Part shown: in pieces, positions 49,966 through 58,330 of the stretch
Numbering within the stretch: position 1 is the stretch's first letter
Layout: each line of letters starts with the position of its first letter
Assembly (NCBI RefSeq): GCF_014333615.1
Contig: NZ_JACSCY010000007.1
Location: forward strand, 151,570 to 215,569
DNA: 64,000 bases
Reading direction: 5' to 3'
DNA from: Hymenobacter citatus
GTDB lineage: Bacteria; Bacteroidota; Bacteroidia; Cytophagales; Hymenobacteraceae
The notes under the pieces: generated by a model
The model's input: only the letters and a program-made list of their open reading frames with translations
Told to the model about the DNA's origin: nothing
Databases searched by the model: none
Made by a program: the position numbers and the translations under genes

Positions 49966-50532
49966 ATGTCTCAGCTACGTACCGGCAGCCTCCTGATTTC
50001 TCAGCCATTTCTAGGTGACCCAAACTTCGAGCGTTCCGTGGTGCTGCTCTGCCGCCACGAGGACGACGATGGGGCATTTGGCTTGACCCTCAACCGCTTG
50101 TCGAACCTGCGGCTGGGCGACGTGCTGGAGCTGCCCGGCCCCACCGATTCGGTGGTGGCTACCCTGCCGCTACACCTGGGTGGCCCCGTGGAGCCCGACA
50201 CGCTGCACTACTTGCACCGCTCCCCCAACCTACCCGACGCCCTACCCCTGGGCGATGGGGTATACTGGGGCGGCGACTTCCGACAACTGCTCACCCTGGT
50301 AGAAACCGGTGTGCTGCCGCCCACCGATATTCGTCTTTATGCCGGCTATTCGGGCTGGACGGCGGGGCAGCTGCGCGAGGAAGTGCGGGAAAATGTTTGG
50401 ATCGTGCACCCTAATGCTGCCGGGAAAGTATTTACTTTGGATAATGATGCCTTCTGGCAAGCTATTCTGCGCGAAAAAGGGGGCCGCTACCGAATGCTGT
50501 CCAACTATCCCGTAGACCCTCGCCTGAACTAA
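49966..50532 (+). CDS. YqgE/AlgH family protein
   Basis: 188 residues of the DUF179/AlgH family. LRTGSLLISQPFLGDPNFER at the start, VVLLCRHEDDDGAFGLTLNR, LHLGGPVEPDTLHYLHRSP and FAGYSGW-like LYAGYSGWTAGQLREEVREN are the family blocks. Members are small cytoplasmic proteins with a still unclear role, implicated in alginate expression in pseudomonads. Here it precedes a DUF349 gene in the same direction. Confidence 0.93.
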   Translation: MSQLRTGSLLISQPFLGDPNFERSVVLLCRHEDDDGAFGLTLNRLSNLRLGDVLELPGPTDSVVATLPLHLGGPVEPDTLHYLHRSPNLPDALPLGDGVYWGGDFRQLLTLVETGVLPPTDIRLYAGYSGWTAGQLREEVRENVWIVHPNAAGKVFTLDNDAFWQAILREKGGRYRMLSNYPVDPRLN

Positions 50533-50593
50533 ATCAGTTGGTCATGTGCCGCGTCGGCGCCCACCCAAGCCGCCGGCTTTTTGTTTGAATCGT

Positions 50594-52954
50594 ATGCAAC
50601 CCGAGAACCCCAACACCGCCCCTCAGAGCCCCGAAAATTCTGCGGAAACCCCGCAGAGCATTCTGGAGCGCCGCCTGGCCGAAATCAACGCCCAGAAGCA
50701 GCCCGCTACTACACCCGCCCCTTCGACTGACTCGGAAACCGAGCAGATTCAGGAGCGGCCCGCCCAGGGTACGCCCGCGCTGCCCGAGGGCACGCCACCC
50801 GGTGCCGGTACTGCTGAGCCGGAGCCCGAAGCAGCCCCCGCCCCAGCACCCGGCAGCGCCCAGTCGCCGGCCGATGTGGCGCCGGAAACCACGCCGCCTG
50901 CTTCCGATATTTCGGCTTCGCAGCAGCGGGCTCAGGCGCACGAAGGCGCCCAGAACGATGAAGTGCTGGCAGATACCGCCTCCGCGTCCGCTGCGTCCGT
51001 TACTACCGAAGAACCTACTACCCCGCATGGCATTGCCGATATCAAGGAGATAGAAGAGCATGTGCCGCACGTGTCGTTGTCTTCAGCAGAGGCCATCGAG
51101 CAAGCTCCTGAAGGCGTAGCGATGCTCTCCACCTCCGCCGAAACGCCCGTAAGTGGCGAATCTGTTGTAGCCGAGGAGGCAGATGCTACTGCGGACGAAA
51201 CAGGTGAAGAAACCACCGATGCTGGTGCAACCGAACCCGATTTCAGCTCCCTGAGCCTACCCGAGCAAGGTACCTACCTATTGGGGCTGCTGCGCGACAA
51301 GGGTGCCCGCAAGAACCGCAAGCGTATCTTCGACCTCAACCGCCAGTACGAAACCGCCGTGGCTGCCGACCGCACCGCTGCCCAACAGCGCTTTGTGGAC
51401 GAAGGCAACCCTGCCGACGCCTTTGCCTACCTGGGCCCCGAGGGCTACCCGGAAGTGGGCAAAGCGGTGCAGGAGTTCCGCGAGAGCCGCGCCCGTGATG
51501 CGAAAGCGGAAGATGAGGAGCGCGCCCGCAACCTCACGCACAAGCAGCATCTGCTGGCCCAGCTCCGGCAGCTGGTAGAATCGGCCGAAACCAAAGATAG
51601 TTCTGCCCGTCTGAAGGCGTTGCAAAACGATTGGAAGGCTATTGGTCCTGTGCCCCAGCAAGACTCGCAGGAGCTGTGGAACAACTACCACGCCCTGCTT
51701 GATATTTACTACAACAACCGCGGCCTGTTCTTCGAAATGAAGGAGCTGGACCGTCGCCGCAACCAAGAGGCCAAAGAAGCGCTGATTGTGCGGGCCGAGG
51801 GTCTGAGCGCGCAGTCCAACGTTAACAAAGCCTTGCAGGAGCTGCGGCAGCTGCATGAGGAGTGGAAGAACATTGGGCCTGTGCCCAATGAGCAGCGTGA
51901 GCCATTGTGGGCTCGTTTCCTGACTGCCTCGGAGCAGGTGCACGCCCGCAAGCAGGAACTTCTGGACGCCCGCGGCACTCAGGAAAAAGAAAACCTAGCC
52001 CGTAAGCAAGCCCTGCTAGAGCGCCTGCAACCGCTGGCGGATTTCCAGACGGAACGGGTAAATGAGTGGCGGGCCAAAACCGACGAGCTGCAAAAGCTGA
52101 AGGAAGAATGGGACGCCACCGGTTTGGTGCCTCGCCAGCAGGCTGAGGCTATCAACAAGCAGTTTTGGGCCGGTTACAAAGGCTTCTTCCAGCGCAAGAA
52201 TCAGTTCTTCAAGGCGATGGACGAGGAGAAGAACGCCAATCTGAAGCGCAAGCAGGAAATGTGCGAGCAGGCTGAAGCTGCCCTGGCCAATCCGAATTGG
52301 GAAGAGGGTAGGGAAATCGTCATTCGGCTGCAAAAGGAATGGAAGACGGTGGGTCGTGTGCCCGAGAAACAGTCGGATAAAATCTGGAACCGGTTCCGCA
52401 CCGCCTGCGACGCGTTCTTTGAACGCAAGCACGAGGAGACCCGCCAGCGTCAGCAGCAGCAGCAGCAAGTGTCGCAGGAGCAGTCGGCCTACCTCGATCA
52501 ACTGGAGGAAAGCATTTCGCTGCTCACGCCAGAGGCACCGGGCACGCTAGAAGGCTTCCGCCAGCACGCCGCGGAGTGGCGCACGCAAGCTGGCGCCAGT
52601 GGTGGCCGTGGCGCCGACCGCGCTGAGGAGAAGTTTCAGTCACTGATGGGGCAATACTTAGATGCGGTACCTGGGGTAAGCTACTCAGAGCGCGCCAACC
52701 TGCTGTTTCAATTGCAGGTAGAACGACTGAAGGCGAGTCCCGATTCGCAGCAAGCCCTGCACAAACAAGAGCAAATGCTCCGCCGCGAAATTAACGAGTT
52801 GGAAAACGACATTGCTACCCTGCAAACCAACCTCGATTTCTTCGCTCGCTCGAAGAATGCGGATCAGTTGCGCGGTGAGTATCAAGGCCGCATTGATGAG
52901 GCGAAGGTCCGCATCGAGCAGCTGAAAAAGCAACTGAAGGTAGTGCGTAGCTAG
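50594..52954 (+). CDS. Large DUF349 repeat protein
   Basis: 786 residues from ATG 50594. The first 225 residues are a low-complexity Pro/Glu/Ala-rich acidic region (multiple PAP, EETT runs). From about 225 to 640 there are several DUF349 repeats, each about 75 residues with the W-x-x-I/V/T-G-x-V/L-P centre: LQNDWKAIGPVPQQDSQELW, LHEEWKNIGPVPNEQREPLW, LKEEWDATGLVPRQQAEAIN and LQKEWKTVGRVPEKQSDKIW. The C-terminus is a long coiled coil (INELENDIATLQTNLDFFARS). DUF349 repeats form helical hairpins; the role is unknown, though long members may scaffold or bind nucleic acids. Confidence 0.93.
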   Translation: MQPENPNTAPQSPENSAETPQSILERRLAEINAQKQPATTPAPSTDSETEQIQERPAQGTPALPEGTPPGAGTAEPEPEAAPAPAPGSAQSPADVAPETTPPASDISASQQRAQAHEGAQNDEVLADTASASAASVTTEEPTTPHGIADIKEIEEHVPHVSLSSAEAIEQAPEGVAMLSTSAETPVSGESVVAEEADATADETGEETTDAGATEPDFSSLSLPEQGTYLLGLLRDKGARKNRKRIFDLNRQYETAVAADRTAAQQRFVDEGNPADAFAYLGPEGYPEVGKAVQEFRESRARDAKAEDEERARNLTHKQHLLAQLRQLVESAETKDSSARLKALQNDWKAIGPVPQQDSQELWNNYHALLDIYYNNRGLFFEMKELDRRRNQEAKEALIVRAEGLSAQSNVNKALQELRQLHEEWKNIGPVPNEQREPLWARFLTASEQVHARKQELLDARGTQEKENLARKQALLERLQPLADFQTERVNEWRAKTDELQKLKEEWDATGLVPRQQAEAINKQFWAGYKGFFQRKNQFFKAMDEEKNANLKRKQEMCEQAEAALANPNWEEGREIVIRLQKEWKTVGRVPEKQSDKIWNRFRTACDAFFERKHEETRQRQQQQQQVSQEQSAYLDQLEESISLLTPEAPGTLEGFRQHAAEWRTQAGASGGRGADRAEEKFQSLMGQYLDAVPGVSYSERANLLFQLQVERLKASPDSQQALHKQEQMLRREINELENDIATLQTNLDFFARSKNADQLRGEYQGRIDEAKVRIEQLKKQLKVVRS

Positions 52955-52977
52955 TACTACACTGACATAAAACCAAC

Positions 52978-53010
52978 AAAAAGGGCCTGCTGCATTAGCA
53001 GGCCCTTTTT
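52978..53010 (+). terminator. Intrinsic terminator of the DUF349 gene
   Basis: AAAAAGGGCCTGCT and AGCAGGCCCTTTTT pair perfectly with a 5-nt loop, followed by T residues. It lies 24 nt after the stop. Confidence 0.93.
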
Positions 53011-53079
53011 TGTTGAAAAATTTAAGCCGCTGATACGGAGAAGGATACAGATATGCGGTGTAAAATTATTCGTTTGCTA

Positions 53080-53110
53080 TTTGCAAAATAGTCTCGCGTA
53101 GCTACTTTTG
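53080..53110 (+). promoter_or_regulatory. tRNA-Thr promoter of Bacteroidota type
   Basis: A TTG at 53081-53083 (-33 box) and TACTTTTG at 53103-53110 (-7 box, consensus TAnnTTTG) are separated by 19 nt. The tRNA begins 13 nt after the -7 box. This is the clearest promoter in the window and supports the phylum assignment. Confidence 0.85.
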
Positions 53111-53122
53111 CACCACCAACAC

Positions 53123-53195
<73 letters not shown>

Positions 53196-53207
53196 CACGG
53201 TTCCTGA

Positions 53208-53246
53208 AACGCCTTGTAAATCAATGATTTGCAAGGCGTTTTTTTA
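53208..53246 (+). terminator. Intrinsic terminator of tRNA-Thr
   Basis: AACGCCTTGTAAATCA and TGATTTGCAAGGCGTT form a long stem with one G-T pair and are followed by a run of T at 53239-53246. Confidence 0.88.
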
Positions 53247-53358
53247 TTAAAGCCTGGATGGTTTCATACTGGGAATATTGTGGAAAGAGATTCATGTTTT
53301 GTATCGGGATTTCTACTGAATAGCGAGGGGATATCTACTCAAAAAACAGATTGAGCAG

Positions 53359-53387
53359 TTGTGTTTAGTTGACTAATTGTATTTTTA
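53359..53387 (+). promoter_or_regulatory. Candidate promoter of the RsbQ-like hydrolase gene 1
   Basis: TTG at 53359-53361 and TATTTTTA at 53380-53387 are 18 nt apart, a near fit to the TTG/TAnnTTTG promoter, 52 nt upstream of the ATG. Confidence 0.4.
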
Positions 53388-53439
53388 GGGTGTAATTAAG
53401 GAGTGAATAGGATAATAGTAAGTTCTTTTTTTGATTGTT

Positions 53440-54282
53440 ATGACGCCAGCTAGTAAGCCAGAGAATAACAGCGCTCTTACATCCACTGTCAATAGCCAGT
53501 TACTACAGCGCTACAATGTGCATGTGCAGGGAGAAGGAGAGCAGACCTTATTCTTCTGCAATGGCTTGGGATGTAGTCAGGAAATATGGCAATACCTTAC
53601 GCCGCGCCTCAGTACGCGCTATCAATTGGTATTGTTTGACTATCCGGGCACCGGCAATGCACAGCCGGATGCATATGATGCTCATCGCCACAGTACGCTA
53701 CAAGGGTACGTAGAGGATATTGTAGCAATTTGCCAGGCGCTGGATCTACAGCGTATTATTCTTGTTGGGCATTCCGTGGGGGCTGGTATTGCGCTGTTAA
53801 CCGCTGTGCACGCGCCTACCTTGGCGTCGGTGGTATTACTCGCGCCATCGCCTTGTTATTTGAATGAACCAGGCTACTATGGAGGGTTTGAACAGGCGGA
53901 TGTAGACCAGCTTCTGTCGTTAATGGAACAGGACTACGATGGCTGGGCTTCATTACTGTCCTCTTTACTGATCGGGTCGCAAAACCCCGCCACACTGGGC
54001 GAACAATTGAATGGCTTCTTTTGTCAGGCCGATCATCTTATCACGAAAAACCTCGCGCGCTTAACGTTCTATACCGATGTTCGCCCTGTGGTGCCCAGTG
54101 TGCATGTGCCTACGCTTATTTTGCAGTGTCAGCAAGATGTAGCTGCTCCCGAGGAGGTAGGAGCTTATTTGGCACGACACTTACCCCAGGGTATCCTCGT
54201 ATCTATGCAAGCAACGGGGCACTGCCCCCATTTGAGTGCCCCATTGGAGACACTTGCTGCCATAGAAGCTTTTTTGGGGTAG
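53440..54282 (+). CDS. RsbQ-like alpha/beta hydrolase 1
   Basis: 280 residues from ATG 53440. Alpha/beta-hydrolase of the RsbQ/KAI2/D14 group. The nucleophile elbow is VGHSVGAG (Ser), the acid is in QCQQDVAAPEEVG (Asp), and the His is in ATGHCPHLSAP. The N-terminal LFFCNGLGCSQEIWQYLTPR holds the oxyanion loop. RsbQ binds a small hydrophobic ligand and signals to the phosphatase RsbP in Bacillus. It is a clear paralogue of the convergent gene at 54321-55142 (shared SPCYLN..Y.GG..aD...L), but no PAS-PP2C partner gene is visible. Confidence 0.88.
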   Translation: MTPASKPENNSALTSTVNSQLLQRYNVHVQGEGEQTLFFCNGLGCSQEIWQYLTPRLSTRYQLVLFDYPGTGNAQPDAYDAHRHSTLQGYVEDIVAICQALDLQRIILVGHSVGAGIALLTAVHAPTLASVVLLAPSPCYLNEPGYYGGFEQADVDQLLSLMEQDYDGWASLLSSLLIGSQNPATLGEQLNGFFCQADHLITKNLARLTFYTDVRPVVPSVHVPTLILQCQQDVAAPEEVGAYLARHLPQGILVSMQATGHCPHLSAPLETLAAIEAFLG

Positions 54283-54320
54283 CACTGCCGGGCTTCTCTC
54301 AGAGTGTAAGAAGTCACCTT

Positions 54321-55142
54321 TTAGTATGCTGAAGCGGAGCCGGTGGGCAGAGATGCTAAATAGTGTTCCATGTGAGCAATAGTAGCAACAGGTACATTCA
54401 AATGAGGGTAGTGCCCCGTAGTGTCAAGGATTTGTAGAGTACTGCCTTGTAGATGCTGGTGCAGGTAGTGTCCTACACTGGGGGGAGCTATAAAATCTTC
54501 TGCACACTGCAGAATGAGCGCCGGTACTTGCAACTGGGATATTATATGCCGGTAATCAGATAGAAATGTGGCGCGGGCAAACTGCCGGGCAATAGCCGGG
54601 TCTACGCGGGAAAAACTCTGCAGTACTTCGTCCACCAAATCTGGGCGCATATCGCCGCCTACTAGGTTTGGGACCACACTGCTGCTCCAGGCATTATAAT
54701 CCCGGTCCAGAAACCCAAGAAGCTCTTCCAGATCAGCTGAGTCGTAGCCGCCTGCGTACTCGCCATCATTAAGATAACAAGGGGAAGCAGCTAGCAAGAT
54801 CAGCCGCTCAAATAATGCGGGCTCCCGAATAGCCGCGAGTACTCCTATAATACCACTTACGGAGTGTCCTACGTAGACCACCTTAGGTGTTTGTAGAGCA
54901 CGGATCAGTTCCAGTAGATCAGATACGTAGCCATCTAGGGTCTGATACCGAGTGAAGTCATAAGCGGCTTTGTCGGAGCTGCCTGCCCCCATGAGATCAA
55001 ACAGCACTACTTGGTAGTGTGCAGCGAAAGCAGGCGCTACATAATGCCATATCTGCTGATCAGTGCCAAACCCATGCGAAAATACAATCGGGCGTGGCCC
55101 AGTACCATAAGAACAGACGTGGTGACGACAAAAAACATCCAT
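54321..55142 (-). CDS. RsbQ-like alpha/beta hydrolase 2
   Basis: 273 residues from ATG 55142; a frame to 55277 adds an unconserved piece. It carries VFSHGFGTDQQIWHYVAPAF, the nucleophile VGHSVSGIIGVL, the acid LQCAEDFIAPPSVG and the His TTGHYPHLNVP. Compared with hydrolase 1 it is closer to canonical RsbQ (AASPCYLNDGEYAGGYDSAD). The two genes converge with only 38 nt between their stops and probably arose by duplication and divergence. Ligand unknown; a signalling or hydrolytic function is equally possible. Confidence 0.9.
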   Translation of the reverse strand: MDVFCRHHVCSYGTGPRPIVFSHGFGTDQQIWHYVAPAFAAHYQVVLFDLMGAGSSDKAAYDFTRYQTLDGYVSDLLELIRALQTPKVVYVGHSVSGIIGVLAAIREPALFERLILLAASPCYLNDGEYAGGYDSADLEELLGFLDRDYNAWSSSVVPNLVGGDMRPDLVDEVLQSFSRVDPAIARQFARATFLSDYRHIISQLQVPALILQCAEDFIAPPSVGHYLHQHLQGSTLQILDTTGHYPHLNVPVATIAHMEHYLASLPTGSASAY

Positions 55143-55347
55143 AGGAGATAAGTACTTGTGTACGCTTATCTGAGCGTACCGTACGATGCGAAGGAGGCAG
55201 ATCCATCTCTGTAAGAGAATTGAGCTAAATCTGCTAATACTATGCATATAAGACAAGCTGTTCCCAACAAAGTACATATTTTCCCGCCGTGGGTCTATAC
55301 ACCTAGAGCGTAAGGGTGCAACCTTGATTGTAATAGCTGTAAAAACG

Positions 55348-55385
55348 CCAGGGGGCCAACTTCACTTGTGAAGTTGGCCCCCTGG
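55348..55385 (-). terminator. Intrinsic terminator downstream of the 88-residue gene
   Basis: CCAGGGGGCCAACTTCAC and its complement form an 18-bp stem with almost no loop (4 nt effective). On the minus strand it is followed by CGTTTTTACAG. It lies 31 nt beyond the stop of the 88-residue gene. Confidence 0.9.
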
Positions 55386-55416
55386 TAAGTGCGGTATCAG
55401 TAGCTTTTATGACCAT

Positions 55417-55683
55417 TCAGCTCCCACTCAGGCGATGGCGGGTGAGCGTAGCCAAGTAGGCAGGGGAGGGCTGTTGCTCGGATTCTATCCGGGCCAGCTC
55501 TTCAATAGAAAGTACGCCATTGATGTAAGCCTGCAAGCCGGCAATAATGGTATCATCAAGGGGCGCGCCACCCATACGGGCAACGGCAACGCCCCACTCA
55601 GCGTGGCGTTGGCGGCGGCGGCGGGCAGTAATTTCAGCCACCGGTAAATCTGGTGGTAGGGTAGTAAAGTAGGAGTGAGCCAT
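55417..55683 (-). CDS. Conserved-looking 88-residue protein of unknown function
   Basis: ATG 55683, ending before a strong terminator, so it looks like a real single gene. It has a basic helix (ITARRRRQRHAEWGVAVARM) and the segment DTIIAGLQAYINGVLSIEEL. The end of that segment faintly recalls the helix of small VbhA/antitoxin-like proteins, but no toxin gene is adjacent and key motifs are not evident. No signal peptide or membrane segment. Function unknown. Confidence 0.6.
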   Translation of the reverse strand: MAHSYFTTLPPDLPVAEITARRRRQRHAEWGVAVARMGGAPLDDTIIAGLQAYINGVLSIEELARIESEQQPSPAYLATLTRHRLSGS

Positions 55684-55826
55684 AGAGTAAACAGTTAGTC
55701 GAATACTCCAATGGTCAAATGGTATGCCGATCTACTGCTTAATCAGGCGTAGAGCAGAAATTTGAAATACAATATATGGCAAACCGGTATTTATAGAACT
55801 ATAATAAGGTAATTATAGTAATTTAC

Positions 55827-55934
55827 TTACTGAAAATGGTGCCAAATAGCATATACTAAAGCTGTGAAAGCCACGGCACTCATCAGAATATACAAAACCC
55901 GATTCTGACGGGGTTCTATTTCGGTTGGTTTCAT
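55827..55934 (-). CDS. Possible 35-residue single-pass membrane peptide
   Basis: ATG 55934 to TAA 55827. A charged N-terminus with MKPTEIEPRQNR precedes one hydrophobic helix, VLYILMSAVAFTALVYAIW, and a short HHFQ tail. The basic residues just before the helix fit an insertion signal. The flanks are AT-rich and contain no other gene. Small single-helix peptides like this often modulate larger membrane proteins, but nothing here shows a partner. Confidence 0.45.
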   Translation of the reverse strand: MKPTEIEPRQNRVLYILMSAVAFTALVYAIWHHFQ

Positions 55935-55997
55935 AGCCGCAGAGGTGAAAGAGTTCTTGCAGCTAACAGATAGAAGTGAGAAACGTTAGCGGCTAGC

Positions 55998-56330
55998 TTA
56001 ATTACGGGTGAAAACGGCGTAGAGTTGAGTAGGCATCAGCAGCCGCGCCAGCTGAGCCGAATACGTACTTTGCTTGAAATGTAGGCCACGTAGGTACGTG
56101 TTTTGAATGGCATACGCCAACTGCTCGTCTTCTGCCCGCAGCATATCCGCTACCATAAGACATTCCTTCAATGTCGTTAAGCTACCTTCTTCTACTGCCT
56201 GTTGGGTGAAAACGGCAAAGATGCGGAGCTGCTGCGGCAGGGAATACTGTATTTCCGGTACGTTTAGCTCAGGGGCTAATTCTGGAAAATGACTAACTAA
56301 AAAATCTTTAACCTGGGTGGGGCAAATCAT
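55998..56330 (-). CDS. 110-residue helical protein of unknown function
   Basis: ATG 56330 chosen because coding character begins there; an in-frame extension to 56630 is AT-rich and repetitive. It starts MICPTQVKDFLVSHFPELAP and continues QYSLPQQLRIFAVFTQQAVEE, LKECLMVADMLRAEDEQLAYA and YLRGLHF. The pattern of amphipathic helices with PEL and a late LxNxxxxxxL resembles small Bacteroidota immunity- or DUF7674-like proteins, though I am not sure. Function unknown. Confidence 0.6.
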   Translation of the reverse strand: MICPTQVKDFLVSHFPELAPELNVPEIQYSLPQQLRIFAVFTQQAVEEGSLTTLKECLMVADMLRAEDEQLAYAIQNTYLRGLHFKQSTYSAQLARLLMPTQLYAVFTRN

Positions 56331-56648
56331 AGCTATTCCTGGTAAAGCAAATCGACACACAACAAAGCCACTGTTAAGTTGCTGTACTAAGCCAACTGTT
56401 GTGCCATCCACCTGCTGTATCGTCCAATAGCTAACTATCAATGAGTTACAGCTGAGCAATCTAAGGCTACAGAGGTGAAGATTTCCAGATTCGAGAATAA
56501 AAGCGGATATAATGGGATAAAATGAAGATAATATATGCGGAAATAAGTATCTGCCTCCTGCCTGCAAGGCCATTATACACGATACTATAGTGTAAACTGA
56601 AAATACCTTTTCGTAATCGTTTGGATGCACGTTCTATAGTGAGCGTCG

Positions 56649-56656
56649 TACTTTTG
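56649..56656 (+). promoter_or_regulatory. Possible -7 element (TACTTTTG)
   Basis: TACTTTTG matches TAnnTTTG and is 33 nt upstream of the HD-domain gene. The nearest TTG (56621) is 25 nt upstream, more than the usual 19-21. Confidence 0.35.
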
Positions 56657-56688
56657 GTACCCGTATCATTCAGTGCCATTCGCATACC

Positions 56689-57360
56689 ATGTCCATGCCA
56701 TCTGCGCCTACCCTGATTACCAATACCGCTGCCTTCGTGCGCGAAAAATTCCTGCATGAAGGCTCCGGCCACGATTGGGCGCACATTGAGCGCGTTTGGC
56801 GCACCACGCAGGCGCTGGCCCGCCAAACGCCTGGCGCCGATGCTACCATTGCCGAGCTGGGCGCCCTGCTGCACGACATAGCCGACTGGAAGTTCCACGG
56901 CGGCGACGAGGAAGCCGGCCCCCGCGCCGCCCGCACGTGGCTCCAGAGCCAGGGGGTAGGCGAGGAGGCCATTCAACCCGTCGAAACCATCATCCGCGAA
57001 ATCAGCTTCAAGGGCCTGGGCGTGCCTACCCCCATGAGCACCCTGGAAGGCGCCCTGGTGCAGGACGCCGACCGTCTCGACGCCATTGGTGCCATTGGCG
57101 TGGCGCGGGCCTTTGCCTACGGTGGCCACAAAGGCCGCCTGCTCCACGACCCCGCCGTGCCGCCCGTGCAGCACGACTCCTTCGAGAGCTACAAGAAAAA
57201 CGATGCCCCTACCATCAACCACTTCTACGAGAAGCTGCTGCACCTGCGGGAGCGGCTGAACACGCCCGCCGCCAAGCGCGTGGCCGAGGGTAGGCAGCAG
57301 TTTATGGAGGCGTTTCTGACGCAGTTCCTGCGGGAGTGGGAGGGGGAGGATGTGGGGTGA
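56689..57360 (+). CDS. HD domain phosphohydrolase (YedJ-like)
   Basis: 223 residues. The metal-dependent HD motif chain is seen in GHDWAHIERVWRTTQALARQ (first His), LGALLHDIADWKF (HD doublet) and VQDADRLDAIGAIGVARAFA (last Asp). This layout matches the YedJ/YpgQ group of small HD hydrolases acting on nucleotides. The C-terminal stretch FYEKLLHLRERLNTPAAKRV and EGRQQFMEAFLTQFLREWEG closes the fold. A mutated copy of this last part appears 0.9 kb downstream. Substrate unknown. Confidence 0.93.
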   Translation: MSMPSAPTLITNTAAFVREKFLHEGSGHDWAHIERVWRTTQALARQTPGADATIAELGALLHDIADWKFHGGDEEAGPRAARTWLQSQGVGEEAIQPVETIIREISFKGLGVPTPMSTLEGALVQDADRLDAIGAIGVARAFAYGGHKGRLLHDPAVPPVQHDSFESYKKNDAPTINHFYEKLLHLRERLNTPAAKRVAEGRQQFMEAFLTQFLREWEGEDVG

Positions 57361-57378
57361 TTTGTGGATAAAATTTCT

Positions 57379-57457
57379 TGCCCGTTAGAGGGGTAGAAAG
57401 CTGGATTTTTGATCTGTTTAAAGGTATTTTTGTTCCTCAATCAACTTCTAACGGGCA
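57379..57457. promoter_or_regulatory. Leader of the STN gene with inverted repeat and -7 box
   Basis: TGCCCGTTAGA (57379-57389) and TCTAACGGGCA (57447-57457) are perfect 11-bp complements 57 nt apart. Between them TATTTTTG at 57425-57432 matches the TAnnTTTG -7 element, 48 nt upstream of the ATG. The repeat may position a regulator over the promoter. Confidence 0.4.
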
Positions 57458-57479
57458 CGCTCTCCCCAAGAGCAAAAAC

Positions 57480-58037
57480 ATGAACACAAAACATGTGGTC
57501 TTTCTGTTGTCACTAGGTGTTTTCACCGGATCCAGCATATCGACCTCCGCGCAGAATTCCTGCAAAACCACTCCTGCCGCCGTACGCATTACGGCGGGTT
57601 CGTTGGATAAAGCGCTTACCGACCTTGCCAAGCAGTTGGGTTGCCCGGTGCACTACGATAAGAAGATAGCGCAGCAGTTCCGTAGCCCGGCCGTGCAAGG
57701 AACATTCACGCCTACGGATGCGCTGATCCGGATAGTACAGGGTACTGGTTTGGAAGCCCATGTCGACCGGAATGGACTGGAGGTTAGTCGGGTCGATCAA
57801 GCCGCTATCGGGCTTAGAGTGGCTACGCTGCAAGCCCAGCTAGGGCAGGCGGTAAAGTCCCAACAGCTCACGCAGAATACGGCCAATACCCTGTATTCAG
57901 AATTGGGAGAGGTTAGAACCTCAGTGGTGGAATTGGCGAAAAAGCAAGGTTTTGTCAGCGCGGCAGAAAAAGCGAGTTATCAGCGCACGTTTGCTAAAGC
58001 AGAGCAAGCGTTGGCTCAGCCGAATCAGCCGAAATAA
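57480..58037 (+). CDS. Stand-alone STN-domain protein
   Basis: 185 residues from ATG 57480, with a signal peptide (HVVFLLSLGVFTGSSISTSAQ). Residues about 35-105 form a secretin/TonB short N-terminal (STN) domain: AVRITAGSLDKALTDLAKQL, GCPVHYDKKIAQQF, VQGTFTPTDALIRIVQGTGL and EAHVDRNGLEVSRV. The rest is a coiled-coil-like helical tail (VATLQAQLGQAVKSQQLTQN). STN domains normally precede TonB receptors, secretins or FecR partners; here none follows. It may dock with a TonB-dependent receptor or FecR elsewhere. Confidence 0.8.
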   Translation: MNTKHVVFLLSLGVFTGSSISTSAQNSCKTTPAAVRITAGSLDKALTDLAKQLGCPVHYDKKIAQQFRSPAVQGTFTPTDALIRIVQGTGLEAHVDRNGLEVSRVDQAAIGLRVATLQAQLGQAVKSQQLTQNTANTLYSELGEVRTSVVELAKKQGFVSAAEKASYQRTFAKAEQALAQPNQPK

Positions 58038-58055
58038 AAGGGCTGACGGGTATTT

Positions 58056-58105
58056 GAAAAGGCCCTTATCCGCGTTACTCATGGTGAGCGGATAGGGGCC
58101 TTTTT
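58056..58105 (+). terminator. Intrinsic terminator of the STN gene
   Basis: AAAAGGCCCTTATCCGC and GCGGATAGGGGCCTTTTT form a 17-bp stem with one bulge and a 14-nt loop, followed by T residues. It lies just beyond the STN stop. Confidence 0.88.
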
Positions 58106-58112
58106 GGATATG

Positions 58113-58262
58113 GCTACAAGAAGAACAACGGCCCTACCACCAACCACTTCTACGAGAAGCTGCTGCACCTGCGGGAGCGGCTGAACACGCCCGCCGCCAA
58201 GCGCGTGGCCGAGGGTAGGCAGCGGTTTATGGAGGCATTTCTGATGCAGTTTCTGCGGGAGT
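58113..58262 (+). pseudogene. Duplicated 3' fragment of the HD phosphohydrolase gene
   Basis: These 150 nt align without gaps to 57188-57337 with 9 differences by my count (about 94% identity). They encode YKKNNGPTTNHFYEKLLHLR and onward in the same frame, without any upstream catalytic part. The frame runs on for 24 codons past the homology and stops at 58333. It has no plausible start, so it is a non-functional remnant of a second copy or of a recombination event. Confidence 0.9.
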
Positions 58263-58330
58263 CTCAAGAAAAACGATGGACCTTTCCATCCTCTCTACGA
58301 GAATACACGGTACCAGGAAACGGCTTTATA

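Noticed and set aside
55417..55683. Antitoxin (VbhA-like) reading of the 88-residue protein
   Set aside because: Only a weak helix resemblance and no Fic or other toxin gene nearby.
58079..58267. Minus-strand frame of 62 codons across the HD fragment
   Set aside because: It is antisense to a sequence that is clearly a copy of the plus-strand HD gene end.
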